64,000 nucleotides of DNA. It comes from Enchytraeus crypticus (lineage: Eukaryota; Annelida; Clitellata; Enchytraeida; Enchytraeidae). Below, piece after piece: positions 12,513 through 24,575 of this stretch (positions are counted from its first letter, which is position 1; each line of letters opens with the position of its first letter). Where the stretch lies: assembly GCA_905160935.1 (NCBI GenBank), contig CAJHZI010000271.1, positions 1,417,501 to 1,481,500 on the forward strand, read 5' to 3'. The notes below the pieces were generated by a model, which saw only the letters and a program-made list of their open reading frames with translations, did no database searches and was not told where the DNA came from. A program made the position numbers and the translations under genes.

Positions 12513-12679
12513 TATTTGCATGTTACAAATTTTGAAGTTCTGTGAATAATGGATTTGTCAAAATACTTGATAAAGCAGCACTCCATTTTAGTTATGTAAA
12601 TGGATTTTCCCTTATTTTAATTTAAGTATCAAATCTTATACCACTACCTATACATTTTTGGAATATATCTTTGTACTGA

Positions 12680-12800
12680 TTTTCTCGATTTTGGTATTTG
12701 CATCGTTTGTCGATCTTCTCTAAGTTTACCGACTTAGATTTGTCTCCATTGTGCTCGATGTTGTAATTGATGACAGTAGCACTCTAATTATAATAATAAT
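12680..12800 (+). repeat. Family G repeat
   Basis: It runs from GATTTTCTCGATTTTGGTAT to GACAGTAGCACTCTAATTA. The same layout occurs at 19920, 54372 and 56545. Confidence 0.7.
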
Positions 12801-12984
12801 TATTATTTAAATTGTTATTTATTTCTTGCTTTTTTAATTTAAAATCTTACCTCGGTTGTGAAGAGCCCGAGATTTGATAAAAAAATTCAAGCAATATGTG
12901 CTAAATCGCCACCCGCCTACTCGAGGTCATCTATCGGCTTAAAAGATTTACTGAAGCAGACTTATTCTTATTATTATTACTATT

Positions 12985-13099
12985 TACTAATATTATTTTG
13001 TATATTTTTTACATGCCCTGGGCTGTAAAGGGCCCTGTGCTAAAATATTGTTATTATTATTAATATTATTATTATTAATATTATTATTATTAATATTAA

Positions 13100-13184
<85 letters not shown>
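12985..13184 (+). mobile_element. Retroelement 3' tail with long (TTA)n
   Basis: GCCCTGGGCTGTAAAGGGCC and CTGTGCTAAAATATTG run straight into about 135 bp of TTA repeats. This looks like a LINE or SINE 3' end with a microsatellite tail. The poly-Leu open frame here is an artefact. Confidence 0.55.
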
Positions 13185-13647
13185 GGCCTGTTCTGCAATG
13201 CTACATTCCCACTCACGTCATGTCAAGAAACTGGAGTAGCTTTCAGTGCATAAATCTGATATTTGGTGAGCCTTTTGAATTTATTTTATTACTTTATATT
13301 AAGATTATATTGTTCTTTTATTAGATATTTTAGATTTCGATAGATGCGTGTTACAAAAAATGTAAATTTTATTACTTTTCACTTGATTTGTTATTTGTCA
13401 CACTGCAGAACCTATTTTATTCTCTCAAAATCATCATCTAAAGAGTCACCTTTAAGCTTCTGAGTGGCCATTTACAACTGAGATATTAGTAAGATCATGT
13501 ACCAAATATCTCTTTCAACTTTCACTAGCAAGCTGAAGTATAATCGAGTTACCCTGACCAGTTTTGTTCATCGGATCGGCTTTCGTTTAGAGCCTTATTT
13601 TTCCTCAGCACATTTAATTTGCTGATTGATTTGGGTGAATTGATCTG

Positions 13648-13713
13648 TGCTGTGGGGACGTCCTTGATATCATCCTTTGATGAAAAAACGGACGTTAAAC
13701 CTTTATTATTATA
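13648..13713 (+). repeat. Family E tail
   Basis: It reads GGGACGTCCTTGATATCATC, then AAACGGACGTTAAACCTTTA and TTATTA. This matches 36952-37034 and 54785-54852. Confidence 0.7.
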
Positions 13714-15248
13714 TTCCTTGGGAAGTAACAGTTATAAGGCACTAATTACGTGTGGATATCAGGGCGTACTTGTAAAGTCTCCTTAAGGCACGTGGATAAT
13801 TGTTTAATTAAGAGTCTTAAATTAAAACTTGACTGGTTCGAAGCTATTTTATGCAGCTCAGATTTTGTTAGATATGCAAGGTTGCATCTTATGTCACAAT
13901 TTTGCATATTCTGTATTTGACATTGAAATAATTTTTGCGATTTGTTTTCATTAAAAAATTGTAATAGATGGATGAGCAGCCTAGAGGCCTCATTCAATGA
14001 TGAACTATTGTTTACATGATCTATAAAGTTTGACTAATGATGTGGGTTTAACGTGGAGGTCAGGAGCAGAAGAATTAGCTCGAGCTTCTCATTAAGACGT
14101 GAGGTGTACCTGTGAACCGCTATACCCTAAAGCCCGACCATCGCCGTGGGAGATCCAGAGGACCGACCAACCAAAGCACAGTGTCTGAACAGGACATAGT
14201 AAAGCAAGCGATGAGTTGTCGAGCTAATGTTATTTTAAAGTGTACTGGTTAATTTACATTTTTGATATTCTTTCTTAATTAAAAAGGGATGCATTATTAG
14301 AGGTCAATTATTTAAGGTCATTTGTATGATTACAAAACCTTGGATTTTATCACTTTAATCGAGCCAATTGAAAACAGTTCAACTTATTTACAGAGTTTAT
14401 TAGCATAATTTACAGAGTTCAACGTAATTCCACAGTTTGTTAGTATATATTTAAACAGTTCAACATATTTGCCCAGCTTGTTATACATTGTTCTACATCT
14501 TGGCGCAGCTTGTTGGCATATGTTTATAGATGTCTTCGTTTAATTAATAACAATCTGACAACCCCAGATCGATAACATACGAAATAGAACACATAAAATA
14601 ACAATACATACGTGAAAATAATAGCATAGTATATTAGTAAAGCAAATGCAATTATGCAAGTATTGTAGTTTAAGCAAACTTTAAATTATCTACAGTTTAG
14701 TAGCATCACTTAGTAGCATGCGAGGTAAGAAATTGGTATCATTAAAGGTTTTAGTTGGTGATGCATAACTTCTTTAGCGACGTTTCTTAGAGTTTGATCT
14801 GAATGTTGGTGTAATGCGAGCAAAAGCGGAGCCATAAGTGGTCAGTATTACTAGAGTTGACTGTCATCTGATAGGCTAATATCCTCACAAAGTTAACTCA
14901 TTGCTATAGATTTGCACAGTTCACCATATTTATACAGATTATAATTAGCATATCTTTACACAGGTGCTAATATGCTAATAAAGCTGTATTTAAAAATGTT
15001 ATTCTAGCTTCTTTGAAATTAAGGCACAAATTCAAAAAGTTCATAAGCTTTCTAAATTTATCAAGCTATTATACTTCACCGGAGTCGGGTTCAAATTTCT
15101 ATATAAATGTACATATACTTAACTACAACAGTATATACTGTAAACTTCAAAGATATAGTAGTGAAATCGTGTCGTCACCGATATCTCTTCACTAACCCTT
15201 GTCCTTCTGTCCCTTAATTAGTTGATTAGCTTGTTGTTCCATTATCCT

Positions 15249-15250
15249 TT

Positions 15251-15300
<50 letters not shown>
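15249..15300. repeat. (CT)n microsatellite
   Basis: Two blocks of CT repeats joined by one CC step. Confidence 0.95.
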
Positions 15301-15302
<2 letters not shown>

Positions 15303-15730
15303 CCAAGTTTGAATGTTCACCTTTGTTCTATCTTGCTTCCTTATTATTAATTATTAGTTTATTATAGCTCGTATATCTGTTCCTTTACTTCTATGTGTAT
15401 CTCTTCTTGTTTTATCTCTTTATCTCGCACTTAGTATCTTTCTCTCCTTCTTTTGTCTATTTAAGGACATGCCTCGTTGTTCTTTAGTTAGATCCTAGTT
15501 AGTCTCCCCTCACTCGTTCTTTACTCTCAGTTAGTCTCAGACTTAGTTCTTAGTTCTCGTCTCTACGATTTGGTCTTAGCTTTTGTTCCTGACTTGTGAA
15601 GGTAACTTAAGGTATTAGTTATATTTGTAGTATATTATGATAGAACTGATTACGGCGCTTATTTTTATTATTATTATTTGTATTTAAACTGTTTCTGTAA
15701 TATACTTTTATTTGTTAATTGGTCTCGTCT

Positions 15731-15761
<31 letters not shown>

Positions 15762-16007
15762 ATATGTTAGTATAGGCATTAGTAGGCTCCTCGCTCAACT
15801 CCTCCTGGTTCTCAGACAGGTTCGAATTCTCAGCCTATGCCTTTGCCATTAGCACGATTCTCCATCACTGACTACGGGGGAATCCTTTCTTTCTTTCTGG
15901 TTTTGGCTAGTCCTAATCCGGTGGTGGCTCGTTAAAACCTTCTTTCTTTTCTTCCTTTTGTTTTCCCCGAAGCCGGGGAAATTCCTCCTTTCTTTTCCCC
16001 AATTATA

Positions 16008-16186
16008 TTTCTCTACACTTAAATACAATAGTATACATGTATATACTTGAAAGATATTTCTATATACTTAACTACAACAGTATATATACTTGAATGATAT
16101 TTCTATATACTTAACTACAACAGTACACCTATTTGAAAGATTATTCTATATACTTAAATACAACGGTAAATATACTTGAAAGATAA
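16008..16186. repeat. Tandem repeat, unit about 45 bp
   Basis: Four diverged copies contain TATACTTAACTACAACAGTA followed by TTGAAAGATA. One more copy stands about 900 bp upstream (15105-15160), separated from the array by unrelated sequence. Confidence 0.75.
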
Positions 16187-17063
16187 GTGGTTAAAATAAC
16201 AGCAGCAATACAAATGTTAGCAAATTATACACCCATTTTGTATTCACATTTTAGTACCAATAAATTCTATTATTTTTACTACATGCATTTATCAGAGGCT
16301 TGCATTGTCTATAATATGCAATGATAATATTAATAGTGAGCATGATAATCCTGCTCCAGGCCAGGCTTCCTTCAACCTTCAGAGGTTCAGTGGCTTCCTG
16401 TCCTGCCCAACTCAAATACGTCGTGAAGATGCAGTAGCAGAAAGTTCAACCTAGAACTTCGTCGTTGTAACAGGGTTTTGCTGAGACAGTTGTGCGCTGT
16501 TGAAGAACGACGAGCAGCATAAAGGCATAGGTGGGGTCTGAAAAGAAATGCTTGGTGCCCGTGTGGTGCCCTGCTGGGTGCACGGGTGGTGTTCTGTTGC
16601 AACTATCTTTACATTCTTATCCATATGCACATTTGCAATGCTTCTAGGTTACTGATATCATCCTTCCTACAGGTCTATATGCACATTAATAAAACAGCGT
16701 GGTCAAAACCAAGGATTTCACTATATTTTTAAGAATTAGAGACTGAGGCTCAAGACGCTGTCGTTGTAGTCCGTCCAGTTATCACACCTTCAATGTCGGT
16801 GACGCCCTCACCCACAACAATGCTATCAATGAGCACAAATTCATTTTCATTTCCCTGAGGCTGAATCGAGGCCCTGACGCTTGACGTCCTCATAGCAGGC
16901 TTTGTGATAGGTGTTGTGAGGCCCCGCCCCCTTGTCTCTAACCCCGCCCCTCAGCCTCCATTCCTCCTCCTCCTCCTCATCCCAGCGCTGATCAAACACC
17001 TCACCACACAGAGCACACGAGTCCTCGTCACCACAGGCTGTAGAATGTTTGTCAACCTGTAGC

Positions 17064-17235
17064 AATCAATCAATGAATCAATCAGTCAATGAATCTAACT
17101 ATCAATAAATCTATCTATCAATTACTCAATCAATCAATCATTCAATCAATTAATCTATCTATCAATTAATAAATTAACTAGTCTCAATCAATCAATCAAT
17201 CTATCAATTAATCATTCAATTAATCCATCGCACAA
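17064..17235. repeat. (AATC)n-rich tetranucleotide tract in the PCF11-like intron
   Basis: CAATCAATCAAT-type repeats with CTAT interruptions lie within the putative intron between zinc finger 1 and zinc finger 2. Confidence 0.9.
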
Positions 17236-18111
17236 ATTCAATCAATCCATCAGTCAATCACATTACAGTAATCAAGAAAATATCTAGGCAACTAATAACA
17301 AACACGTCAATTTTGGTGCCATTGAAGAAACACTGTCCAGAAAAAGTATTTATATTCCAAACTTCGATATTTTATAAATATAAGATATTCAGAAATCTAA
17401 TTCTATAGATATCCAACAAACAAACAAACAAGAAACGAACCTCTGGATCAACTTCAACTATCGTTGTAGTCAACTCAGTTACCACAACGTTAGTGTCATC
17501 GACCTCTTCAACCTCTTTCTTCACAGCAGGCACTTCGACACTGACCCCTGCTGCAGGTTCCTCATAATTTATCCAATCTACTAGTCGTAGTGCCATCCGC
17601 GCTATGTCGCAAGCCATCTGACGTGACTCATTCGTCCGCTTGTTCTTGCGGAAGTGCCAGTAAAGATGTAAAGAAGTAGAGATGAGCTGTGTAAGAGGCA
17701 GAGCTGGATACGCTGGATGGAAAGCGAAGACCACAGTTCGAGCACTGGCGCTGCCAAGCTCTGAGAGCTTGTAGGACTCCGGGGTAGCTGGTGCGCAGTA
17801 GAGTGGAGTCAAATGAAGATAGGTCAGGGATCGGTTCAGGGGTTGACTCAACACTGACGGTGCTTTTTACGACTTAGAAATTTTGCTGAAGTAGTGGCAA
17901 GAGTAGAAGTAGCTTTTGTTGTCACAGTAGAGCTAACAGCTGCAGTTGCTGGACCGCTGCTGGCTTTAGCTTCAACAGTTGTTGCTGCAGGCTGCAGGAG
18001 CTGCTGGCGGCAGAAGTCCAGCAGCTCTGAGCTGCTGCAACAATTTGCTCACATCTACAGGAGCAGCTGCAGTTGTTGTCAGGGCAGCTAATGGTGCAGA
18101 GCAAGCAGCTG

Positions 18112-18222
18112 ATGGGGCGCTAGCAGCTGATGGGGCACTAGCAGCTGATGGGCGCTAGCAGCTGATGGGCGCTAGCAGCTGATGGGGCTCTAGCAGCTGA
18201 TGGGGCACTAGCAGATGATGAA
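18112..18222. repeat. 18-bp coding minisatellite (Ala-Pro-Ser-Ala-Ala) with 17-bp units
   Basis: The unit is close to GCACTAGCAGCTGATGGG. Two internal units have lost one G (GATGGGCG in place of GATGGGGCG), so they are 17 bp long. The array is therefore not frame-preserving. It sits in the Ala-rich linker of the PCF11-like locus. Confidence 0.85.
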
Positions 18223-19660
18223 ACACTGGCTGCTGTGTCATTCAATAACCAGGGATTTTTCAGATCCAGCTGCTGACTAACTGCATGACGAAGCAGAACA
18301 AAAGGGCCTGAATTCAATGGCTGTTGTATATGCGGAGGCATTGGATTAACCGGTTGATTAAAGAGAGCTACATTAGACCTCATGTTTTCTGCATGTGGAG
18401 GAGCTCCCCAACCACGTATTCCACGAATATTACCTCCCATCATATGATTTGAGAACTGGGAGCCACCAGGTAACGCAAATGGCACTCGCACAAGTGTTTC
18501 GGGCTGGTGCATGATTGTCTGATTTCTGACCGCCATGACGGTGCACGGCAATTCCACGAGCGGTGTCGAACGGTTGCTAGTCACCGGCAGGCATCTCTCC
18601 TGTTCCATCTTACCTCGTTTAATAAATGGAATTCCTTCATCCGGTTCACCAGGTGGAGAACTGAGCAGCATATTGCGATGTCTCTTTCCCTGTGGCTTCC
18701 TCATTCCTGTTCCCTGTTCTTGAACACTTACTGAAGATGCAGCTGGGGCACCATTACTTTTTTTTTTTTTTTTATTCTTAAGATTTAAGCAACTATTGCT
18801 ACTGATTGCATGTTCAGGTTCAGTGCTACACGGCCATGCTGGATCCAGTTGTTTGATGGCTATGTCTATCGAGGTCAGAATAAGATTAGAAAGATAACCT
18901 TTCCCAGTTTGTCGCAATTTAAACATCGATTCTCTAACTTTCAAGTCTACTGCCTTGAAAGTAGACCGAAAATTAAACAGAATGTTTCTACTAAACAGCT
19001 CTTTATAGGTTGCACCGTTGCTGTTAGTCTTTTGAACGTTTTTTATTATATAATCCATGAGATAGAGGCAGGGCAGTTTATACTGCGTTATGTGAAGGTG
19101 CTCTTCAGCAATTTCTACGATTTTCTCTGCGTAAATGCTATGTTCATCTGCCAGCATTGTGAGCTTGTGGATGATCTATTCACTGCTCCGAGTGAGATTA
19201 ATCACGGTAGATTGAAATTCTTTCAAAGCTTCTTTAGTCATTTCATACGCTTTATTTTCAATGGATAAGAGTGTGGATTTAATTTCAGAAATCTTAAATA
19301 TGTATTGTTAAACTGTAGTGAATTATGGACAATATCTAGAAACACAGAAAATAACATACATGTAGACTGTATAAATATATTTCACAGAAAATTGCAGATT
19401 ATATTAAATATACTGTACATTGACAAACTATAATTATTAATCTTAATTAAACTGTGCAAATCTAATTAAAATTGTGATTACTGGATCCTTAGTCTGGCTG
19501 GCATTCAAATATAATCATTACACGCAAATTTAAACTTAACCGGATATCTCACTCTATTGTCTAGGTTTTTAGCAGGCTTAGTCATCTATTTAAGTCCCAT
19601 ATTCTAATATGAATGCAAAGAATAATGGTATATCAAGAGGAATGTTATAGATGATTGAAA

Positions 19661-19756
19661 GATTCAATCGTATACGGATATAAAGAGGAAAACTCAAGAT
19701 AGAGAAGATTGGAGGCATTATATATCATGGACCCGCCAGTGGACAGTGCATTAAGA

Positions 19757-19787
<31 letters not shown>

Positions 19788-19792
19788 AGATT
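19661..19792 (+). mobile_element. LINE-GA 3' end with (GA)n tail
   Basis: AGAGGAAAACTCAAGATAGA, then GGAGGCATTATATATCATGG and GACCCGCCAGTGGACAGTGC, end in (GC)4 and (GA)n. It is the same 3' end as at 32495 and 37130. Confidence 0.7.
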
Positions 19793-19919
19793 ATATAATG
19801 AGGCTCATTGTGATATGAATTTTTTATTCTATATTTTGCAACAAACTATAGATCTAAGTCTATATATTCACGAATCTTGACAGATATATTTCGCAACTCT
19901 CAAATTGTAATTTTATTTA

Positions 19920-20075
19920 TAACTTCCTTTTCTTTAATTCCCGTTATTATTGAATTTGTTTTCTGGATTTTGAAATGTGTACCGTTTAGTCCTTCTTTTT
20001 CTCGCCGGCTAGGATTTGTCTCAATAGTGCTCGATGTGTCATCGACGACAGTAGCACTCTAATTATTATTACTAT
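19920..20075 (+). repeat. Family G repeat
   Basis: It contains TCTGGATTTTGAAATG, TCGCCGGCTAGGATTTGTCT and GACAGTAGCACTCTAATTAT, then TTA-rich sequence. Confidence 0.75.
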
Positions 20076-20194
20076 TATATGTAATTCTCAGAAATATTAA
20101 AACTTGCAGCATTGCAACGCATCAATGAGAGATCATTTAATATTTATAATTAAATAAATCGCTTCATAGGCTACTGTGGTATTATTCCATAGAA

Positions 20195-20400
20195 GAATAG
20201 ACCAGCCGTGTCGAAAAGGCTACAAAGCAATAGAATGCAAGCCAACCTCAGAAAGGACATTCGGTTGGTGAGCGACTAAGCTTGAGAAATTGTTACAGAA
20301 TTTTCCAAGTTTTGAATAGTCTAATTCTTTCCATAATTAACCTGGAATTCAGGAGAAGATAATGATGAAGATGATGTTAATGTTAGAGGGAAACTAAATG
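20195..20400 (+). repeat. Family F repeat
   Basis: ACCAGCCGTGTCGAAAAGGC, then GACATTCGGTTGGTGAGCG and a GATGATGAAGATGATG-like tail. Copies also lie at 21195, 46570 (+), 31840 (-) and 60070 (-). Confidence 0.75.
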
Positions 20401-20594
20401 CATCAATGTTAACTGTAGAATATATTCTAAGCTTCTTAAAGATTTAAAATCTGGCTTAGTTTTTCATTATGAAACGTTCTTATGAAACTGATGAAGGCTT
20501 GGTAATAAATAAAGCATTACTTATTGTTTGGATACTAGTTAGACCTACCAGTTTTGCTACGTGTTCTATCTACATACTTGTACTAGCCATTTCT

Positions 20595-20650
20595 CTCTCT
20601 TAGTGCAATGCCTACTGGCAGGCCTATGGTAAAACACATATTTTCGTCTC
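20595..20650 (-). mobile_element. LINE-GA 3' tip
   Basis: TCTCTCTCTTAGTGCAATGC, then CTACTGGCAGGCCTATGG. Inverted, this is the terminal 50 bp of the LINE-GA 3' end. Confidence 0.5.
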
Positions 20651-21194
20651 TATATATCCTCATTTCTATCAGTATAATTAAATGCAAAACTATATGGAGA
20701 ACTATTTGGTTACGCATTTAATTATTCTGACTAGTTGCCTACTATACTGGTTAGTTGCCTACTATAAATTGAATTATAATAAGAAGTTATTATAATGCAG
20801 GCCTCTTATAATAATAAGTTCTAAAGCATTTAATTATATATCCATAAAAGCAAAACATAACAATAATAACATAGCTAAACATGAATAATAGCTGAACAAA
20901 TTTAATGTTTAATAGCTAAGCATGTATGTCTATAAAAAGCAGTTAATCTAACTAGTAACTAAACTGCTTTTGTAGTTATAACTGACAGATAGTAAAACTA
21001 CTTTTTATTAGTTAGTCGACAGAGTCCCTCGCCTTTAAAATTTAACGGATCGATGTGCTGATCTATACAGGAATTATTTCAATTAGGTTAAAGAGTTGTC
21101 CAAGCGTTCAGTTCATTGGGTTACGAACTTTTCCAAAATATCGACATACTGAGCAATTATTATGAATGGATTCCTATGTAAACATGAAACACCT

Positions 21195-21425
21195 ATCCGT
21201 GTTGTTTCCGGTTGCTACATATTAGACCTACAGTGAACTGCACGTGTCGCAAAAGGCGACAAAGCACTAAGATCTAAATCAACGTCACAAAGAGGATTCG
21301 ATTGGTGAGCGCCTAGGCTTCAGAAATTGCTACCAAATTTCCTAAAACTAATGGAAAAGGAGGTCCATTCGTATTCCAACCAAAATTAAACTGGGATTCC
21401 AGGGAAGATGAGGATACCTATAAAA
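21195..21425 (+). repeat. Family F repeat
   Basis: GCACGTGTCGCAAAAGGCGA, CAAAGCACTAAGATC and GGTGAGCGCCTAGGCTTCAG are followed by AAACTGGGATTCCAGGGAAG. Confidence 0.8.
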
Positions 21426-22126
21426 ACACGCAGGACTATAGTAGCCCTACGTAGGTTTAATAGAAATGTTCCCCGAAAACCATAGTGTGAATGAACTCGT
21501 AGACGTACCGTAATTTATATCAATTCCCAGGTAGGCTATGGCAACTTCTTAATCCGCTTCTTAATCTTATCTTAGCACAATGATTCACAGTTACAGTCAA
21601 ACACTATGTAATTGTCTAAAGGGTTTTTGTAGTTTTAAGAGCAAACCATAAGGTATGCTTGTATGCGCGAATGATGCAGAATTTGGTCTTGCAGGCTCTA
21701 TTTATAAAACACCAGCTCAAATCGGGCTACTTTATTGATTTCTTGTAGCGTTTGATTTGTGGTAAAATAAAGCTACCAACCAATCACAGAAATGAAAATA
21801 CCTTAGCATTCGTATGATTAGTTGAGTAAAACAGTGACGTCAGTTTTAGTCTATGTATTGAAATAGGCAGGATAATAATCATAATTATCTGCAGTGCAGG
21901 AGTCTAAGCCGTGGGCCGTTCCAGTGCCACGGTGTCTTTGATGCGCAGAATCGTTCATTGTGATTGGTCAAACTTTTTCCGCTTGGGCTTTGAATCTAGA
22001 ATTTCTGCGCTATCCATTTAGGATTCCGGCTTCTCCGTCCCATGCCCTCACAAGATGACATTTATAATATAAATAATAACTTGCAACAGCTTCTCTGCCG
22101 CACTGTTTCAATAGAATTGACACCCA

Positions 22127-22222
22127 GTAAGGAAAGCTTGGCAGAAGGGAAAAGGGAATAATAACTAAGGAAAGCTTGGCAGAAGGGGAAAGGGAATAAT
22201 AATAAAGGGAATAATAATAGAA
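22127..22222. repeat. Short tandem repeat, unit about 38 bp
   Basis: The unit TAAGGAAAGCTTGGCAGAAG plus AAAGGGAATAATAA occurs twice, then partially. Confidence 0.8.
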
Positions 22223-22539
22223 GGACAAGAGAATTTATATTTTGTTAATTTTTTCTACGATTAGTTTTTAACAGAATATTACTATTTCGACGTTTATTCT
22301 TTGTTGATATTATATATATATATATATCAGACTGTATTTTTCAACGAGTTTTCATATGAGTTTTATTGGTTTCAGAGCGCTCTCTTCTGTCATGAATGAG
22401 AGCACCAGACTAATGGCTTTGTTTGAGTTTTTTTATTCACGTGCTTATTTAATGTTACATTTAAAAGATCGTTAAAACTCACTAAATGCGATACAATATT
22501 CAATCTTGCTTGTAATGGGTTCAGCCAACAGGCAAGTTC

Positions 22540-22640
22540 AAGATTCAACCTTCTGCTTGTAATTCACTGTCACGCTCATTTGGAGCACTCCATTGACCAA
22601 TAAGTTGATTCCTTCATAACTTAAGATTAGTCATTTGCTA
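22540..22640 (-). repeat. Family C repeat, diverged
   Basis: TTGGAGCACTCCATTGACCA, then ATAAGTTGATTCCTTCATAA matches the inverse of the family C core (GATTAACTTG, GGAATGCTC). Confidence 0.5.
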
Positions 22641-24000
22641 AACCTTAGCCGAATGTGGCTGTAACGAATGGGGTTGCGTTAGCGTGCGCGCGGTCGGCGA
22701 GGCCTCCCGTGTTACAGCGAGGGGAACGTATTTCTTTCACCCTCAGTTTTGGGTCCTGGGAACCCGGGACATCGGGTTTTGGTGACCCGGTCCGAATCGG
22801 GAGTGGGGACTCACTCCACGTCGTCATGTTGTTGTATAGGATGTATAGATGACCGGCAGCGATTCGAGATGGCAGCTACTACGTTAAATGGTCTATTACA
22901 GGTACCACTTGTCAGGAGGAACCGATGGTGCTGCATCTCGAATGCTCTATCCTTGCTCAACTTCTATCTGTAAATTCGAGGGCCGATCCCCTTGCTTCTT
23001 TCATAGATTCTCTTCCGTAATGTGATTCTCGGGACGAAGTGATATGATGACCCGAACAGGGAGTAGAAGCGTACTCCGCGTCTGCTATATTTTAGGCAAT
23101 TACGGTTGGTTTCCGCCCTGCTTCTTAGTCTTCAATCTGGTTATAGTAGATAATTTTATGATTGGTTGTTTAACTGCGACGAACTTTATTCTTCTTTACC
23201 CTATTAAAACTTCCCTTTACCTTTTTAGACTTATTCTTCCCTATCCTTTTAATATTGGTCTTCCCGTAGTTCCTTCTCTCGTCCATCGTTGCTAAAGTGG
23301 CGTAATGGGCCTTTCGCTTAATGTGGTGAAATCCTTGGATAGTCTGCTGGTCATTGGTAATCCCGCTACTGCATCCTTTTAATACTAGTCTTCCCGTAGT
23401 TCCTTCTCTCGTCCATCATTGCTGAAGGTGGTACAATGGCTTCCGTGTAGTCACTATGAAATTCGTGGCTAGTCAACTGGTCATTAGTAATCCTGCTCCC
23501 GCCTGCAGGGACGAACTCCATCCAGGTAATGCCGTCGCTAGCTTACCGCCTGCAGAGACACACTCGACCCAGGCGCTTAGCGAATACCCGCAGAGACGGA
23601 CTCGACCCGGGTATCGCAGTGAACTACCAGCCTCTTACCTGGGCCTACCCAATGGGACACCGAACTCTCTCGCCTCCAATTAGCCTTCGCGGCTTGGGAC
23701 ACTAGCCAACCTGAGGGGCCCCCTTACCTATCCCGTAGGGAGTCAGTAAGAGGAAGAATCATTGAGACCCGATCCTTTATGAGAACTACACGTTGTACAC
23801 CGTATAGACACATCTGAGCCGCCCTCCTGGGAACCTACTCAGACGAAACAAGTAGGCCCCTGGCCCCAACTTGTTTCTACTGTATCTAGCTTCTCCTTAT
23901 ATACACCGCTGTCGATCGATGTCAAACGCTTCTATCGAATCACAGCGCTTCTTCGCTTAGCTAATTTACGACGCAGCTGCGTCACTTTGGAAATACCCTT
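22640..24000. other. GC-rich block of unknown origin
   Basis: Base composition shifts sharply from the AT-rich surroundings and CpG is frequent. It contains a diverged 133-bp tandem duplication (23240-23505; shared GTCTTCCCGTAGTTCCTTCT). It also has three spaced copies of a CTGCAGAGAC..ACTCGACCC motif (23500-23610). Open frames up to 80 codons show no recognised domain. It could be the body of an unclassified mobile element or introgressed sequence. Confidence 0.5.
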
Positions 24001-24409
24001 CGTAATAATCTAGCTATATCCACCTATACTTCGGCTTATATCATCTATTATAAATCTTTGGAAAAACCTACGTTACGTATTATTTATAAATAACTGCTGT
24101 ATAATATCTGTTTTCGCTCTGTACTATATATTTCTTAATATAATACTTTATGAACAAGGCGTGTTCATTACAGTGGCATAAAGTTGATTATTAAAGTAAC
24201 GTTTATGGGTTTTTTTCCACATCACATTCCTCAGTTTCTGTTTAGACGTCTCTTGCGGCATGTGCATTTTATTGTTGGTCTCTTTCTTAGAAATAATTTC
24301 TAGAACAAATGTAGCTAGAAAACTAACTCTGAAACCAGACAGTATAAGCTATACTCCATGCTATCTTTTGATGCTGTCCTGTACAAATCGAAAAATAAGT
24401 TAAAGAATT

Positions 24410-24575
24410 TTAAAAATTATGTAAAAAGCTGGTAAAGCGTTAATGTTAATGTCTGTTTCCTCATTCGAAAGCAATATCAGTGACGGGAGAGCCAGGATTT
24501 GAACCCTGCCCATACTGATACGCGGTGGAATATCTTACCAACATCGCAACTGACTCTGGCCAGTGTCAAAGTATT
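24410..24575 (-). mobile_element. SINE-A (tRNA-derived)
   Basis: In reverse: tail TTAATGTCTGTTTCCTCATT, box B complement GGATTTGAACC, and head ending in ACTCTGGCCAGT. Confidence 0.85.

Larger units (their letters stand above)
13714..16749. other. Non-coding stretch with degenerate tandem repeats
   Basis: It holds a degenerate 50-60 bp repeat containing ACAGTTCAAC (14378-14530), CT repeats, a TA run and a 45-bp repeat (listed separately). The open segment at 16387-16602 (-) is richer in GC, but no product is recognised. Confidence 0.5.
16750..19295 (-). pseudogene. PCF11: PCF11-like cleavage/polyadenylation factor, broken
   Basis: PCF11 is a nuclear subunit of cleavage factor II. Its CTD-interacting domain (CID) binds RNA polymerase II, and its paired zinc fingers flank a CLP1-binding region. 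On the minus strand the parts appear in family order. The CID spans about 19240-18830 (KLPCLYLMDYIIKNV, FKLRQT and ending LDPAWP). Then come an Ala/Pro linker with an SKLLQQLRAAGLLPP motif (about 18000-18045), zinc finger 1 (CSNCGLRF at 17744-17721, then LYWHFRKNKR and DWINYEE), a GT-AG intron (about 17060-17440), and zinc finger 2 (CALCGEVF, WDEEEEEEW, YHKACYED, 17059-16870). Lesions: an in-frame TAG at 19178-19176 inside the CID; frame breaks near 17990, at an A5 run near 17866, through a 16-bp tandem duplication at 17660-17684 inside finger 1, and near 16850 before the tail. The CID Trp expected after KLR..T is displaced, suggesting a compensated shift. The retained intron argues against a simple processed copy. 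Assembly error is the alternative, but USP30 nearby is intact. Confidence 0.8.

Noticed and set aside
13048-13239. Poly-leucine open frame
   Set aside because: Translation of (TTA)n after a retroelement tail.
13746-13997. Minus-strand open frame of 83 codons with mixed composition
   Set aside because: No recognised motif, splice signal or neighbour. The AT-rich context makes chance likely.
18507-19268. Plus-strand open frames of up to 152 codons
   Set aside because: Antisense shadows of the PCF11-like CID and linker, whose minus-strand frame has clear family motifs.
22655-22973. Overlapping open frames in GC-rich DNA
   Set aside because: Stop codons are rare in GC-rich sequence. No domain, and both strands are open.
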